From Lichtheimia corymbifera B2541 (Eukaryota; Mucoromycota; Mucoromycetes; Mucorales; Lichtheimiaceae), in contig JNEU01000738.1 in NCBI GenBank assembly GCA_000697475.1, positions 1 through 61,844 on the forward strand: a stretch of 61,844 nucleotides of DNA. Reading direction: 5' to 3'. Every line of letters begins with the position of its first letter. Within the stretch, counting starts at the first letter, position 1. Positions 10,608 through 23,627 of this stretch are shown here, in pieces. A program made the translations under genes and the position numbers. A model generated the notes under the pieces. The model had not been told where the DNA came from. It searched no databases and saw only the letters and a program-made list of their open reading frames with translations.

Positions 10608-13600
10608 TTAAGGCGAGAGAATGAGAGCAGATACAGCAGCAACAACCTTTTCAGGGAACTGACGACTGGTCATGCGATCAAGAACCGAGCGCGCCTTGTT
10701 AACCATGCCATTATCAACATATGCACGGACCATTGCTTCATAAGTGCTTGGCTCACGTATCACAAGGCTCCCTTTTCGAACTTGATCCTCGCTGTCTGCC
10801 ATGCTGTCGAAAAGCCGTTCAGCCTTGTGCACCAATCCTTTTTCACCATATCCACGTAACAACAAGTTCTCAATGTAAGGCGAGGAGCTCTTGCTGATGC
10901 GACGACTCATTTGAGCATATAACATTTCCGCACGTTCCAGTTGGTCATTGGTGATGAGTGCGTCAAGCATAGCCTGGTATACAGCCTCCATTCCTTCCTG
11001 GTTGTTCTTGCTTGTATGCATCACTTGATCAAACACCTTTTGAGCATTCTTGATATCCTTGAGCACTGTGCCGTATGCATAAATGAGAGTTGCATAATGA
11101 GTGGGTTGCGAATGGATGCCATCGTCCTTGTACATGCTTGTGAGTAAGTCCTGTGCCATATCCATGCGATGTGGAGCCAACATAGCATATGCTTCCATAA
11201 GCAGTTTGTAAGTGTGTACTGATGGATGGATCTTGTACTTGCGTAATTGTTGGAAATAAAACAATGCACGATCCCGGTTGGGTTGCTGACGAACATAAAA
11301 TTGGATCATGTTGTTGAAGGGGCCAATACGTAGCTGACCGCAATGCTCCACCATGTCATCAAAGAAGCGACAAGCATGAGACTCGGATCCAGCTCGCACA
11401 GCAGCAGCAATGACGGCACCATAAGTGATAGTGTTAGGCGTCAAACCGAACAATTGTTGCATCTCGCCAAATAATCGGAGCACCACCTCAAGCTTGCGAG
11501 CCTTGGCCAACTTTGAAATAACGACATTGTAAAAGAACGTGGTAGGTTTGACATGATGTCGCTTGGCTTCTTCATAGATAGTCAATGCATCGGTAGCTTC
11601 ATCCACAGTATTGGTCGTCTTGGCAGCACCCACTAAAAGACTAGCGTACGCGTTGCTGTCCGGGTATTGACCCATGCGCTTGATGTTGTCATAGTAACGC
11701 TTGGCACGGACCATATCACCTTGCTGTGCATATCCAATAAGCATACTGTTGGTAGCCATGTATACACCACGCTCATCACCATGCTTGTCGTATATCGCTT
11801 TACATGTGTCGTAAAGATACTGTGCCAACTGGAGTTGTCCTTGCTTGCCAGCCAAAGCAATAGCATCACGAATAGGCTCAGGGGTAGGTACTTGGCCGAC
11901 ATCCATCAACTCGTCCACCATACACGTGACATTCTGCACTGAGACCCCACGAGTCAATGCACGAAGAACTTGACGAGCCAAGTCGCAACATGCTGATCGC
12001 CATGTCCTTTTAGCCGAGTCGTCCGATAAGCGTGCCAAAACCCGTGTAGACAAGTCGCCATTGACATTGGCAATGATAGTCTTGCTGCCTTGTTGTTGAC
12101 GATGCACCAATGCCACAATCCAATCAGCAAATGCCTTGTCGTCTTGAAGCACCAAAAGAGCAGCCTCGCATAGCAGATGGAATTCCTTGGATGATAAACA
12201 GGAAGGGATGTCTTGCTGATAACTGGCCAAAAGAGGCGACGCCAATGCACGAGTCAAACCCACATCAGATGACGTCAAGCCATGCACCACAGCCACTGCA
12301 GTCGACCACGATGGAGCATGATGAGTGAGCACGTCAATGGACATATCATAAAGACGTGGACAAGCCTTGGTCAAAGAACGGGCCGACATGTGGTTTATCA
12401 CGTGATACAATGCGTCAAATGCAAGACTCCATTGCTGATGCTTGCAAAAGTAATACACAAGCTGTTGAGCAAGGACTGGATCAGGTTCCAAACGAGCCTC
12501 ATGCATATCCCGTTGCACCACAACACTGAATGCCCGATCACCATCACCATGCTTGAGACAAAGTACTGCATAATTGGCCAGATTTCCATATGCCTTGCTA
12601 ACGTCATGCTGCTTAATCAAGGCTTCATAGATAGCTGTTGCTTGATCAAAGTCATTTTGGTGACAGTATGCTGATAAGATGGGACCCAAAGTACTGGCAT
12701 CGGTGGTTTCCATGGTATCCACAAATCGCTTGGCTTGATCCAGTTGACCATGGCTACAATAGTATCGGATCACGGCATTGTTGCTTGGCAAGGCCACTTG
12801 CATGTGCTGTTGAATCAAGTCGATTGCCAAATCCACCTCGTCACACTTCAAGTAGGCATCCACCATGGCTCCATAAACCAGCTGACATTGACCATTGTAT
12901 TCGTGAAATAGTGTGCGTGCTGCTGCAAGATCGCCTGCGCGGCTCAATGCATTGATCAGAGCTTGATATGTGGCGTGGTGATTTCCATGGATGTGTTGCA
13001 TATGCCGGTAAACGAACATGACGGCATCCGTACAATCATTGTGGTGTGAGAGAGCACGTAGCAACACTGTAAAGGTATCAGGATCAATAGCTTCGGGTCC
13101 ATGGATGGCTACTGCTGTGCAAAAGAGCTCGAATGCTTTGCTGTGATTATTTTCCTGCTCCAACTGAGCCATATCATTCTCGAGTTCCTCAATCACGGGC
13201 TTCAAGAAACCGTCATCATCAAATTCAGCTGCTCTTGTTGCTTGACGCTTGAGCATGGCCAATGTCTTGTGTACTTCAGCATCACGTTTGCATAAGGCTT
13301 GTACCATGGTGGAGAATGTAACAGCACTCGCTTGTACATTGGCTGTACTCATGTCTTGGTATACTATGATATGTGGGGTGAGTATATATATGTTATAGGT
13401 ATGATGAAGATGCTTTGCTTACCTTGAAGCATAGATGATAATGGAGATCCTTCACGGCGGTACAATACATGCGCTTCAAGTACAAGATGATAGCATTTTT
13501 CAGACATCATGTTACTTTGTTGTTGTTGCTGTTGTTCGAGAATAGAGGAATATTCATTCATGATAGCCTTAAGGTGACCTTGTTGCTTGGCAGCTGCAAG

Positions 13601-13837
13601 CCGTTCATATGTGCTGTTGTTTTCGTCTTCATCAAGAAGTTGTGGTGTGTTGAGAGGAGAGGGTGGAGGTGTTGGAAGATCAGCAGGTGAATGGTGTGTA
13701 GGAGATGAGGTTGCCTTGGTTAAAAGGTCTTCAGATGAACGGCGTTGACGTCGTGATGATGATGAGGATGAAGATGATGAACGTGTATGGTGATGGCTGT
13801 TACGACGGTAGTTGCTTTTAGTGGCGTTGCGAGGCAT
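10608..13837 (-). CDS. Large pentatricopeptide repeat (PPR) protein
   Basis: Two exons, 13423-13837 and 10608-13363, give 1056 aa. The N-terminus is Arg/Ser-rich with a Ser9 run, a DLPTPPPSPLNTP stretch and a Gln6 run. From about residue 190 to the end the protein is made of helical hairpin repeats about 35 residues long with PPR signatures, for example TYQALINALSRAGDLAAARTL, MLIGYAQQGDMVRAKRYYDN, FYNVVISKLAKARKLEVVLR, TYGAVIAAAVRAGSESHACR and YEAMVRAYVDNGMVNKARSV. PPR proteins bind single-stranded RNA and in fungi usually serve mitochondrial RNA stability, processing or translation; the basic Ser-rich N-terminus could be a targeting region, which is an inference. The start at 13837 is chosen over an in-frame Met at 13891 because TATA-like sequence lies close to the latter. 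Confidence 0.9.
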
Positions 13838-14782
13838 AATGTAATGATGAGAAGGGTGAAAGATGATATAAAGTAAAGGGAAGATGATCATTATATTATC
13901 GACGATGCCTAGCTTTATATATCAACAGATGGCAATTGATGGCATCTTGACTTTGAGGATTTGGCTGTATCGCCGGTAGTGATGCTGTTGTTTTATCTGA
14001 TGGACGTAGTGGATAGATAGGGTATTGAGAAGATAAGCCAATCACGGCTTGGCCCTAAATCAGATCGGTTATCAGATTTCAACTACTGATTGCAGTCCGC
14101 TCTTTAAGCCCCTCCCCCAACTTTACAAATTGGGTCGCTTTTCTTACTCCAATGTTCCTGCGTGCGCATGGGCATGAATATTTATCAGATCGGCTCACGA
14201 AACAGCATGAATCCAAGCATGTGCACGTAACACACACAGAGAGGAAACAAATAACAAACAATTTATTATTTGTAGTAGCTATGTTTCAACCGCAACCCCA
14301 TCTGTGAGCGTCCTTATAACATCAAGTAGCGTAATTGAAGCTGCCATCCTACGTGTTTAAGCGATCCAAGTGATTATCAGATGCATGCTAAGTGGTTAAG
14401 AAACCATTTTGCTAATCGATCCAGTTACACGATCTCCAGTAATTGACTCCAGATCTGATAATCAAGTCGCCTGATTTGAGAACATGATCCACACTATCTG
14501 GTTACTCAGAGAGGTCTTGATTTTGGTATTCATGCGAGGTGTATGTATTCGATGATATTAACACCAGCACATAGCATGCCCCTTGTGTTACCACTCATTC
14601 ATTCCTCTCTTTTCTTCTGCTAATTGCAAAGAGATATTGTATCATGTTCCCATCGAAAACTATCACCATCCCATGCATCCAATTCCCAAATGATGCGACC
14701 AATAAATGCAAAAGAAAGCCGTCAAGGATGCATAAAAACGATGTAATACAGGATGAATGAAAATGTGTCTATAAAAAAGTAT
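13838..14782. other. Intergenic region rich in GATC/CAGAT motifs
   Basis: No gene seen. The sequence contains repeated short motifs such as CAGATCGG and TCAGATC (about 14062-14200 and 14330-14470), possibly leftover regulatory or repeat sequence. TATATA lies near 13916, upstream of the PPR gene. The 3' end of ALG9 is at 14783. Confidence 0.4.
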
Positions 14783-17156
14783 TTAAGCTCTTCGTTTGAG
14801 CAAGCAATAATCTCCCCATGCGAGGCCGCGTGCACCTGGAACGAAAAATGCACGAGAAAGTCGGTTGGAGTTGGCTGTATCCAAAATTGGTTCGCAGTCA
14901 AGGATCTCCCAATTCTTCTCATCTTGGATAAAGCGTGGTTCACGTGGCGACCAGGGTCGCAAAGGAAAGTCAGCATCGACCAAGTAATCGCATTGATCAA
15001 CATCAACCTATCAATCACATACAAAGATTGTCAATGGAATCCCATATACTGATACTCCTGCTTTTGCTTACATAAATCGTAGAATCTTCCTTGTTGTAGC
15101 TATTGAATCCAGGTTGGATGGTACGTGCACCCTTAAAGGCGAATTGACGAGCACGATAAGACATTTGTTTGCCGTCTTCTTCATAGTCGACCGTCTGAAA
15201 ATCAGGCAAGAAATGCTTTGGGAGCATGCCTTCAAAATCGCTCTTGATATATTGCAAACGCACGTCGTTGGGTAAAAAGTAGCTGCTTGGGAAACGATGC
15301 CACTCCTTGCCAACACACAAATTGATATCACCAACGGATGCATCGTAAGGGTAGTTTTCTTGAAGATAGTTGAGATTCACAAGCTGATCAGGAGCACGTT
15401 CCTTCCACAAGGCGCTATATACACGCTGGGGTGCACGGTAGCGGGTAGCCAAAGCAGCAATGCGTGATACTGAGATGAGAGCGTACACAGCCAGAATTGC
15501 CAACGACACATATCGCACCAATGCAGCTCGTACCATGATCTAATCAAATCATCCCTGATCAGCTCATGCGAAATCTTTTTTTTTCCATCCAATACTTACG
15601 CTTGCACCAAGACGACGAGCACCACGGCTTGCCCAACCACGGAACAAAAAGATTGAAATAGAAGCGTTAAGAGCAATGAAAGGGTAAGCGACATACAAAA
15701 AGCGCTCTTCCTTGTGTGGTTGCAGAGTAAAGATAGTGAACCAAATGTAAAATGGTAGTAGCTTGATTGCCAATAGAATGTAAGGCCATGCGGCATCCAA
15801 CTTGCTTGTTCCAGGAAGACGTTCACGGTCAACATAAGCAGCAATTAACTAGAAACGCATGATAAGTTGATATTCTTCTCCACAATTCAATCAATGAGTG
15901 ACTTACGGCAAATGGAGCGGATGCAAGAGCGAGCAAAAAGAGGATGTTGAAGTTGAGGAAGCCATTGAGGATATAATAGTACCAAGGCTCAGTGCCAAAA
16001 ATATCGGGACCTTGACCCACACCACCAAAGACATTATAGAGCACAATGTTGAGAGGCACGAACATGAGACGGCGATAGAACAAGTAATCGATCAACACAA
16101 TTGGCACCGAGATACCGATAGCACACATAGCCATAGTTTTTACGAGACGTAAAACACGTTGCATACGCCAGTTCTTGGGTCGTACCATGGGTGTAGGGCG
16201 ACCTTGAGCATCGACAGTGCCATCTTGACCATAGACCACCAACTCTTCAATAACAAAAGGAACACCAACTACAGCGCTGAAAGGCCAACCAAGCAAAGCG
16301 GCGATACCGAAACACATGACAGCATGGAATACACGTTTGTTGTTGGCTTGAACAGGTGGACGTAAAGTGTACGAGAAGGCGAGGAAAGTCATTAACATGG
16401 CAAACGAAGAGGGTAAAAAGGCTTGAAATAAAATCCATCATTAGTGCCCTTTCTTGTTAATATATTACACCATTTCCCTTACCGGTAGAAGCATTAAACA
16501 TGCCGGCACTGAAAAAGAGAGCAACAAAGACATAGCGGCCCACATGGGGATTGATTTCCTCAGTCACTGTACGATAGAAACGTGCTTCCACATAGGATGA
16601 TGCTGCAGCAAATGCCAAACGGATCAAATAAAACATTTGCATCTAAACCCAATTGTCAGTCTTTATCCTATGCATGATCCAGTTGCCATATTTACCTTGT
16701 GTGTTGCTACCATACTAGCAATCCATCCAGCCACAGCATGTACCATGACATAAGCCCAGCTACGAATACCGAACTCTGGAGAGTATTCCCAAGTCTGCAT
16801 ACCAGTGCCATGGTGGATATAGTGCATAGGTTCCCAGTAGTTGTACACCTCATCGCAATCTTGAATAACACCAAACAATGCCGATGTACAGCGTGCAATC
16901 AATAGCAAACGGAACGCTGAGTTGAGCGAGAAAGTAAACGTGCCAGCTTCAGTCAGCAGATCGCGAGCAGCTCTACCATAATAGTCATACCATTCGATTA
17001 ATAAAAGAACCCATCACAAGTACAGCGATCAACCTACCTTGGACCGTTGACTTTGGGTCGGTTGGCAGCAGCAGCTGCTGCAGCTTCTTGTTTCTTGGCA
17101 GCCTTGTTGGCCTTTTTGTTTGACCTTGAACGCAAGTGCTCCTGGTTGGAGGGCAT
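14783..17156 (-). CDS. ALG9: Alpha-1,2-mannosyltransferase Alg9 (GT22)
   Basis: ER-membrane mannosyltransferase that adds alpha-1,2-linked mannoses from dolichol-phosphate-mannose to the lumenal lipid-linked oligosaccharide during N-glycan assembly. Seven exons on the minus strand: 17038-17156, 16696-16972, 16483-16642, 15907-16421, 15600-15848, 15072-15539 and 14783-15007, giving 670 aa. The family signature is at residues 72-88: FGVIQDCDEVYNYWEPMHYI, with the acidic Asp/Glu pair of GT-C enzymes in the first lumenal loop, then QTWEYSPEFGIRSWAY. Many hydrophobic helices follow, and HKEERFLYVAYPF is the conserved late motif. The C-terminal soluble part (EWHRFPSSYFLP onward) also matches Alg9. 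A Met 39 codons upstream (17273) is in frame; the start at 17156 gives an Ala/Lys-rich cytosolic tail (A7 run) before the first helix. It is divergently arranged with the plus-strand lyase gene at 17987. Confidence 0.92.
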
Positions 17157-17986
17157 AGCGTTGGGTTTATTGGATAACAAAAGAGAGCGAAAGAGGGAAA
17201 AACACAACCACGCGTATGAGTATGGGATACGGCGGAATGGAATTAAGGCATTAACACCGATGGATGATGCCACGCGTGTTGTGTGCGGGGTGGTGGATCC
17301 TCATTTTAACAAGCTTTTTCCCGAGACACTATTGGGTAAACGATGAAACACACGAGGCTTTAAAAATTACAGCATATGAATGCATAGAAATTGATACAAT
17401 AACAAGTTCAAGAGCGCACGACATTTTTTTTTGCTCGTGATATGTCCTTTCAAGCGCTTAAAGATATTTGCTTTTGCATATTATTCGAAGATTGATGATT
17501 ACAGCAAGCATTTTACCGCTGATGCCCTTTAAATTGAATCCCTTTCATCATCTTGTGTTGGCGTCATTGTTAATAAACGTCCTCCCAGCGGCATTAAAAA
17601 ACTTTAACTGATCGAATTTTGCGTAATGATGGGTCCAAGACAAGTATTAGAACGCTGTTAAAGTCTAAAGTACTGCTTCTATTATGCTAAATATATCAAC
17701 GTTTGGTGGGACGTGCTATATGTTTATAGAATGGGGCCTACAAGGAAACATCAATCACGATGACTCAATTTTGAAACGACTGCGATGCATAGTGTTGGTG
17801 AGATGCTTGGAATTACGCTTATCCGCTCATAAGGAACATGAAAAATCATTCCCTTATACGGAGATCCGCAGGACAAATTGTTATTGGCTAGCTTAGTCAT
17901 CCCGCGTAGATTTATAAATGTTACAGCGAAACTCTTTCTTTCTTTCTTGTACTGAACACACATACACAACGCATAAACACATCAAG
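17157..17986. promoter_or_regulatory. Divergent intergenic region between ALG9 and the lyase gene
   Basis: This 830-bp stretch separates two divergently transcribed genes and must hold both promoters. I see no gene in it. A pyrimidine run (TTTCTTTCTTTCTTG) lies just upstream of the lyase start at 17987, as is usual near fungal transcription starts. No specific factor site is claimed. Confidence 0.45.
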
Positions 17987-18871
17987 ATGGCACAGCGATT
18001 CATCCCTTATTCCGTAGCAATGGTGACGCCTTTCACCAAATCGGGCACCTTGGATTTGGCATCAGTTCCTGCTGTTGTCAAGTACTACTTGGATCAAAAC
18101 ATCCCTGGCTTGCTTGTGAGCGGAACGACTGGTGAACAGCACTGCATGACCATTGCTGAACGCAAGCAATTGTATAATGCTGTGGCCACTACAGCTGCTG
18201 GCAAGGTTCAATTGTACGCTGGTGTTGCAGCTTTCAAAACGGAGGACGCCAAGGAACTAGCACAAGCAGCAAGAGATGCGGGATTCAATGGCATCATGCT
18301 TGGTTTCCCACCATATCGGATCCCTTCGCAACAAGAGGCCGAGCAGTATGTGGCACAAGTGGCCGCAACAGTCAAAGAAGTACCAATCTTTTTGTACAAC
18401 AATCCTCGTCGGAACGGCTTCAATGTTGAACCAGAGACATTTGTGCGTATCGCAAAATCGGTTGATAATGTGTTTGGCCAAAAGGAAGCTGGCTACCCTG
18501 AGAATGTCAACAAGATGAAGGCTGCTTTGAATGGTGATATTGCAAAATACAGCTTCCTTTCTGGTGACGATGCAGGTTTTGTTGATGCATACATTAACAA
18601 GGGATATACAAACATCACATCAATCGCAGGCAATGTCTATCCAAGTCAATTTAATAGCATTGTCAACCATCTGCTCAAGAACGAGAATGATCAAGCCAAG
18701 CAGATCATGGATAGTATTGCCCCTGGTATTGCCTTGCTTGGTAAGGCTGGCATGATTCAAAGCATCAAGTACATTTTACGCAAGAAAGGTGTACCTGTTG
18801 GGTATTGCCCACCTCCTATTATGGACGTCAATGAGGAAACCAAGCAAGCATTGGATGAGATTTTCTTTTAA
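17987..18871 (+). CDS. Dihydrodipicolinate synthase/N-acetylneuraminate lyase family aldolase
   Basis: Single-exon class I (Schiff-base) aldolase of 294 aa, the typical family length, forming a TIM barrel. The catalytic features are visible: GTTGE at residues 46-50 (pyruvate binding), Tyr137 in FLYNNP and the Schiff-base Lys166 in VFGQKEAGY. Members condense or cleave pyruvate with an aldehyde: DHDPS, N-acetylneuraminate lyase, 2-keto-3-deoxy sugar-acid aldolases and 4-hydroxy-2-oxoglutarate aldolase. Fungi generally make lysine by the alpha-aminoadipate route, so lysine synthesis is unlikely; a catabolic sugar-acid or hydroxyproline role is more plausible but is inference. The ATG at 17987 is preferred to an in-frame upstream Met because the family N-terminus (FIPYSVAMVTPF) begins just after it. 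It lies convergent with the GNAT gene, 126 bp between stops. Confidence 0.9.
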   Translation: MAQRFIPYSVAMVTPFTKSGTLDLASVPAVVKYYLDQNIPGLLVSGTTGEQHCMTIAERKQLYNAVATTAAGKVQLYAGVAAFKTEDAKELAQAARDAGFNGIMLGFPPYRIPSQQEAEQYVAQVAATVKEVPIFLYNNPRRNGFNVEPETFVRIAKSVDNVFGQKEAGYPENVNKMKAALNGDIAKYSFLSGDDAGFVDAYINKGYTNITSIAGNVYPSQFNSIVNHLLKNENDQAKQIMDSIAPGIALLGKAGMIQSIKYILRKKGVPVGYCPPPIMDVNEETKQALDEIFF

Positions 18872-18997
18872 GACACCGTCCTCTGATATCAATTATTCGA
18901 ATAAACAAACAGCATTTAACCTTGAAATTCCTGTACAGTTACAGTAAGAGTAATACAAATGAGATAATCTACGAGTGATCTATATGATCTATATTAT

Positions 18998-19519
18998 CTA
19001 GAGTGACTTGATCATAATATGATCCGTGTCTAACTTGTTTCCAACCTTGAAAGTATGAGCACCGACTTTGCGGAAACCTTGCTTTTCGTAAAACTTGATG
19101 GCGTTTGGGTTGTGTTCCCATACACCGAGCCACATGGTCTTTTTACCCATCTTGTTTGCTGTAGCGATACATTCTGCTAATAGCTTCTTGCCCACACCCT
19201 TGCCTGCACATCGCTTATCGACATAAATGCGCTGTAACTCGATAGCATCTGGATCGCCTACAAAGTCGTAAACATCCTTGTTCTGACGCAATTGGCAAAA
19301 TGCTACAGGTTGGTTATCCTGATCGAATGCCATGTAGGTTGTGATAGTGGGGTCATTTAATTCCTTGGTTTGAATTTCAGGCTTGTAGGCTGAATCTAGG
19401 TACGACTGAAGATCGTCAGGAGGATTGTCTTCGGCAAACGTATCTGCAAACAAACGAGCACCCAATTTAGAAAGGGTCTCAGCATAGGAAGCATCAGGGT
19501 TTACGATTTTGATATCCAT
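18998..19519 (-). CDS. GNAT-family N-acetyltransferase
   Basis: Acetyl-CoA-dependent N-acetyltransferase of 173 aa in one exon. The acetyl-CoA binding loop is at residues 103-112 (RCAGKGVGKK, matching R/Q-x-x-G-x-G/A), preceded by the beta-strand IELQRIYVD and followed by the motif B helix ending NPNAIKFYEKQGF. The layout resembles small-molecule or amino-acid acetyltransferases such as spermidine or phosphinothricin-type enzymes rather than histone acetyltransferases; the substrate cannot be decided. The start at 19519 is chosen because the fold begins immediately after it; an in-frame Met at 19597 would add 26 residues without domain content. It is convergent with the aldolase gene. Confidence 0.88.
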   Translation of the reverse strand: MDIKIVNPDASYAETLSKLGARLFADTFAEDNPPDDLQSYLDSAYKPEIQTKELNDPTITTYMAFDQDNQPVAFCQLRQNKDVYDFVGDPDAIELQRIYVDKRCAGKGVGKKLLAECIATANKMGKKTMWLGVWEHNPNAIKFYEKQGFRKVGAHTFKVGNKLDTDHIMIKSL

Positions 19520-19877
19520 GGTGTGTGAGAAAGAAGGAGATAAAAGTCGGTAATAGAGATCTGCACAAGATACAAACCTTTCAAATTCTGAATTCATTCC
19601 GCGGCTTTGTTTGATATGTTTACATAAGCTTTACCGGATCAATTGATCCGATCCTGGCAATATTCCTAATAAGGCAACACTTGCCTTGTAAGTAGCAACC
19701 ACATTTATACCGCAGCATTGACATCTCACTAGCACACTAGGTAAGTATGTTTCATGCTGATGACACTTTTAACACATTACAAAGTTGATACTATCGGATC
19801 TACCTAAATAGCAAACAATGTCTTTATATATTATAAAGTTGATAATCTATACATGAAGCATGATATAGATGGCTATG
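19520..19877. other. Intergenic region between GNAT and lipase genes
   Basis: No gene seen. It contains the 5' flank of the GNAT gene and the 3' flank of the lipase gene, which stops at 19878. A short direct duplication of the form TTAYAAAGTTGATA occurs near 19776 and 19830. Confidence 0.4.
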
Positions 19878-22800
19878 CTAGCACGAACTAAAATATCCCT
19901 GTGCCAATTTACGAATGGCGTTCTCGTACATGTTGGGCGCATGATCGGTAAACATCGTTCGTGAAAAGACAATTTCAGAAAAACGTGTCTGCACGTCATC
20001 GCATCGTTCAAAGATGACTTGGTGAGCCCTTTTGTGTTTTCTTTTTGACCCTCTACGGCCTTGTTGTTGCAGTTGTTGATGATGATGATGGCGATGTAAT
20101 TGAGGTGTTGATTCGACGAGATAAACGGTACTGGGAGGATACAACTTGTCCGCTCGCATATCAGCTCTCATCGTTTTAATGAGCGCCCAAAACCATTGTT
20201 CATGATGCTCTTGATCCTCCTCTTCCTCTTTTTTGCCGCTGTATCGACCAATGATGCGTGATAGAATGTCATCAGCCACCGAGCTTTCTTGAGATAAGCT
20301 GACAGCAACGTTCTTGAAATCTCTTAATAAGCCAAGACTGAGACTGGGGACAATGTCGTATCCATGAACCACACTGGTGACTAGACCACGCCCACAATAA
20401 TCGCTCAGCTCGTGTGACATGACGCTAGGCGGGCCATACGTGTAGCAATGAATAGGTCTACCTTGTGGTAATCCACTTGTACTGGATGTGACAAAGGGAA
20501 CCGGATCACGTGCCAATGCCAAGGCTGCACCTGGATGATGGGCTTGATGTGGCTGTCGCTGCTCACTCCAAAGCACGCTGAGTAAACTAGCAACACCTGC
20601 ACCGAGAGAGTGTCCACATAATACCAAACCATAACTTGGATGAAGCGTTAAACCACGCATGACAGCGTCGTACACTTTGCCGCGTTGATGAGCCAATACT
20701 TGGGCAGCTTCGAGCATACCACCGTGTGCCATATACGTGTGACCATGATGATCAAATTCAGCGTATTCACACATCAAATCTGTAAGGACATCACCTAATC
20801 CAAGAGTCCCTCGACACGTGAGCACCACGGCTTGAGCTGCATGATCCACCGTTACATAATGAACAAGAGCATGCAGTTTTGGATGATTGATCAAAGTTCC
20901 TTGATCTGCATAGCTGGAAAGCAAAATATCGTCGACCGAGACGCCTGTGTGATGAGCGAATGCATGATGGTTGGCATGATGCTGTGCTGAATGTGGCAAT
21001 TCTGATGGAATATCACCAATACGTAAGATGCGCATAAACGATTCGCCATAAGCTGCACTTGCATAGCGTGAAAATCGCTCAATGTTGCGTAACAGATGAT
21101 CACGTGGAAAGTTGCGTGGATCAGGTTCACTTTCAAGAGGTGAACGAGGTTTGCGTTTCTTATGCCGATTGGAGGGAAGCGATGGTGAGCGTACCAGGGT
21201 ACGTTGACGACGTTCAACAGGTTGAGGTGGTTGTTGACGATGCAAAAGTGGCGTATTGGTCCGTTTGTTGTTGTTGTTGTTGGATGAAGAAGAAGGTTGT
21301 TGCAAAGTGGAGGTGGATGGAGAAGAAGGAGCTGTTGTAAAAGTTGTTGTGGTTGTAAATGTTTGTGCCATGCTTGACATGCTCGTGATTGAATTGGATC
21401 TTCCTCGACGACCCGAGATAGAAGTATGCGATTCAATGGCTACTGATGATGAATGACTAGGTTGTAAATAAAAGGATCCATTGGTGGTGGTCTGATGCTG
21501 AGGTAAACTGGGTACAGGCGGAGGAGGAGATGATGATGATGATGATGATGATGCTGTTGCTTGCTTCTTGAGTGCTTCAGCTCCTTTCTGAAATAAGCTG
21601 GTGACACTTTTTCTTCTCGATGCTTTAAGCTTCAATCTTCCCCATGACGATTTGCGTTTGATGGTCTTGTCGTCATCTTCCACTGCTGGTGTTGATGGTA
21701 ATGGTTTGCTGGATGCAGCAGGTACTGAATATTGTGCTGCAGTCGATCTTAAGGTGGTGGATGTGCTTTCTGTCATTGTGATATCATTATCATCGATACT
21801 ATCCACTTCATCGATCATATCAATGCTGCCATGGCGTACAAGTCGTCGACTGTTATTATCATGAAAGGTCTGGCGTTCGACTTTTTTGCGCGAAAACGTT
21901 TTCGAGACAGCCGAGAGCATGATTTTCAGACCACGTGATGGCTTTTCTTTCAACTTTGAGAGTGCATTGTTGGTGTTGGCGTTGTTGTTGTTTTCATCAT
22001 TGCCTTGTTCTACTGGATGTTCGATCCATGCACCTGGTAGTGAAGTGTGTTGCTGTTCAATGACGGCCATAAATGATTCTCTATCTTCTTCATCTGTATT
22101 GATGACGACATATTTGGCACGAGGACGTGATCCATCAGCTGCAATGGGCTGAATACGAGTCGTCTGAGTAGTCATTCGTTGGGTGGTAGTGGTGATTTCA
22201 TACATGGGATATTGCTGCCAATTCTCGCGTTGTTCTTCCAATGCAAGCGATAATGAACTATCATTCTCAGGTTGCTGTTGTTGAAGGAGTTCTTCCAGCT
22301 CATGAATAATATCGGTTGATGGTTGCTCGTGATCGTCTCCTGCACATATCATCCGAGTGCCTTGATCATCCTCGTCCTCATCCTCTTCATCATCCACCAC
22401 AAGACCTTTCCACATAAGCGTCATTTTCACCATCTCATGCATCGTCCTCTTGTGTGTCACATTCTGCAACACTGCAAATGCCGTCATAGCCTTCGTGAGT
22501 CCTCCCAAGATCGCCATCTTGCCCTCCTTGGCCAACTCGAACTCGGGATCCTGCATCAACTCTCCATGCACAAGCGTGACAATGGCTGAAATCGCCCGCG
22601 ATGTTTCATTCGACCCGAATATCCCATCAATAACTTGTACGGATTCCTCAGCTGCCTACCCACAGTATGAGAAGGGGGAATGACTATCAAGTGGTGTGAT
22701 TTACCTTGAGACCAGTTTGGATAGTGTTGGACGTAAACTGAAGGCCGGAAAGAGCAAACAACTCTGCGAGTGTGAATGTATGATGAATAAGATAGACTCC

Positions 22801-23226
22801 AAGACTCGTGTACTTGTCCAAGACTTGAAGAAAGCTACCTCTATAGTTGATCTTGCATGTCAGGCAATAAACCGTTATATATCTCGTTTCATACCTTTCA
22901 GCGTCAATTATATCGTCATCATCTTTGGGATACGTTAAGGCATGGACCTTTTTGGCAGTGGATATGGCACTGATTAACGCTTGTCTTGACAGCCCGAATG
23001 AAAATACGGTGCTGTATTTTGCAGCCTCGAATAAGGCTTCCATAAACAAGGCGGAACATCGTAAAGATAATCGAGTTGCTAAGGATACGGCGGTAATAAA
23101 GTTTGCAATATTGCTTGGGAGCAGTGTACTGGTAGTGGTTGTAACATATGTTGCTGGGTTGTATGCGACCACTTTGGAAGAATCATCCTCCGCTGCTGTA
23201 TCTTGTTGGGTGTCAGGCACCACCAT
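19878..23226 (-). CDS. Class 3 (diacylglycerol-lipase-like) serine lipase
   Basis: Three exons, 22895-23226, 22705-22840 and 19878-22655, give 1081 aa. The alpha/beta-hydrolase core is in the last third: nucleophile elbow GHSLGAG near residue 834 (in LVLCGHSLGAGVASLLSVLW), a preceding strand AVVLTCRGTLGLGDVLTDL containing the oxyanion region, a candidate catalytic Asp in VVHGYDIVPSLSLG, and a candidate catalytic His in FTDHAPNMYENAI near the C-terminus. This arrangement matches sn-1-specific diacylglycerol lipases (DAGL-type, Lipase_3), which release 2-acylglycerol at membranes. Residues 200-680 are low complexity and charged, with Ser8, Asn, His and Gln runs, and likely disordered. The N-terminal 150 residues are helical and may associate with membranes. 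The start at 23226 is the first Met of the coding-like part; an in-frame Met at 23340 lies in a CA-rich leader. Confidence 0.85.
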
Positions 23227-23627
23227 GGAGAGAAAATAAGGAAAGGAAAGGAAGAGAATCAATATGTGCTCGTGTGTGCGTGTGCGTGTGGAAGAGAAGG
23301 GTCCTGTTAGCCCCATCCAACACACAAACAATAAACACACATGAGAGAAAGAGAGGGTTCATGGTTGCACATACGAGCATGTGATAACGATGCAGCAATT
23401 GAACTTTCAGGCACAGTTCATTTGATGATTACATTACTAACAGCTAGGTGTCACAAATCATCTCACTTTTGATACTTCAATGCAAAAATGCTTTTAATGT
23501 AGAAATCTGACCCATCCAGGGGGATGCACAATGAATGATCTATATAATAAAATTGGGTTGGTGTCTATGGAATTTTGATGTTACAACAACATGGAATCGA
23601 TCTCTATATGTATATATCTATGCTTGT

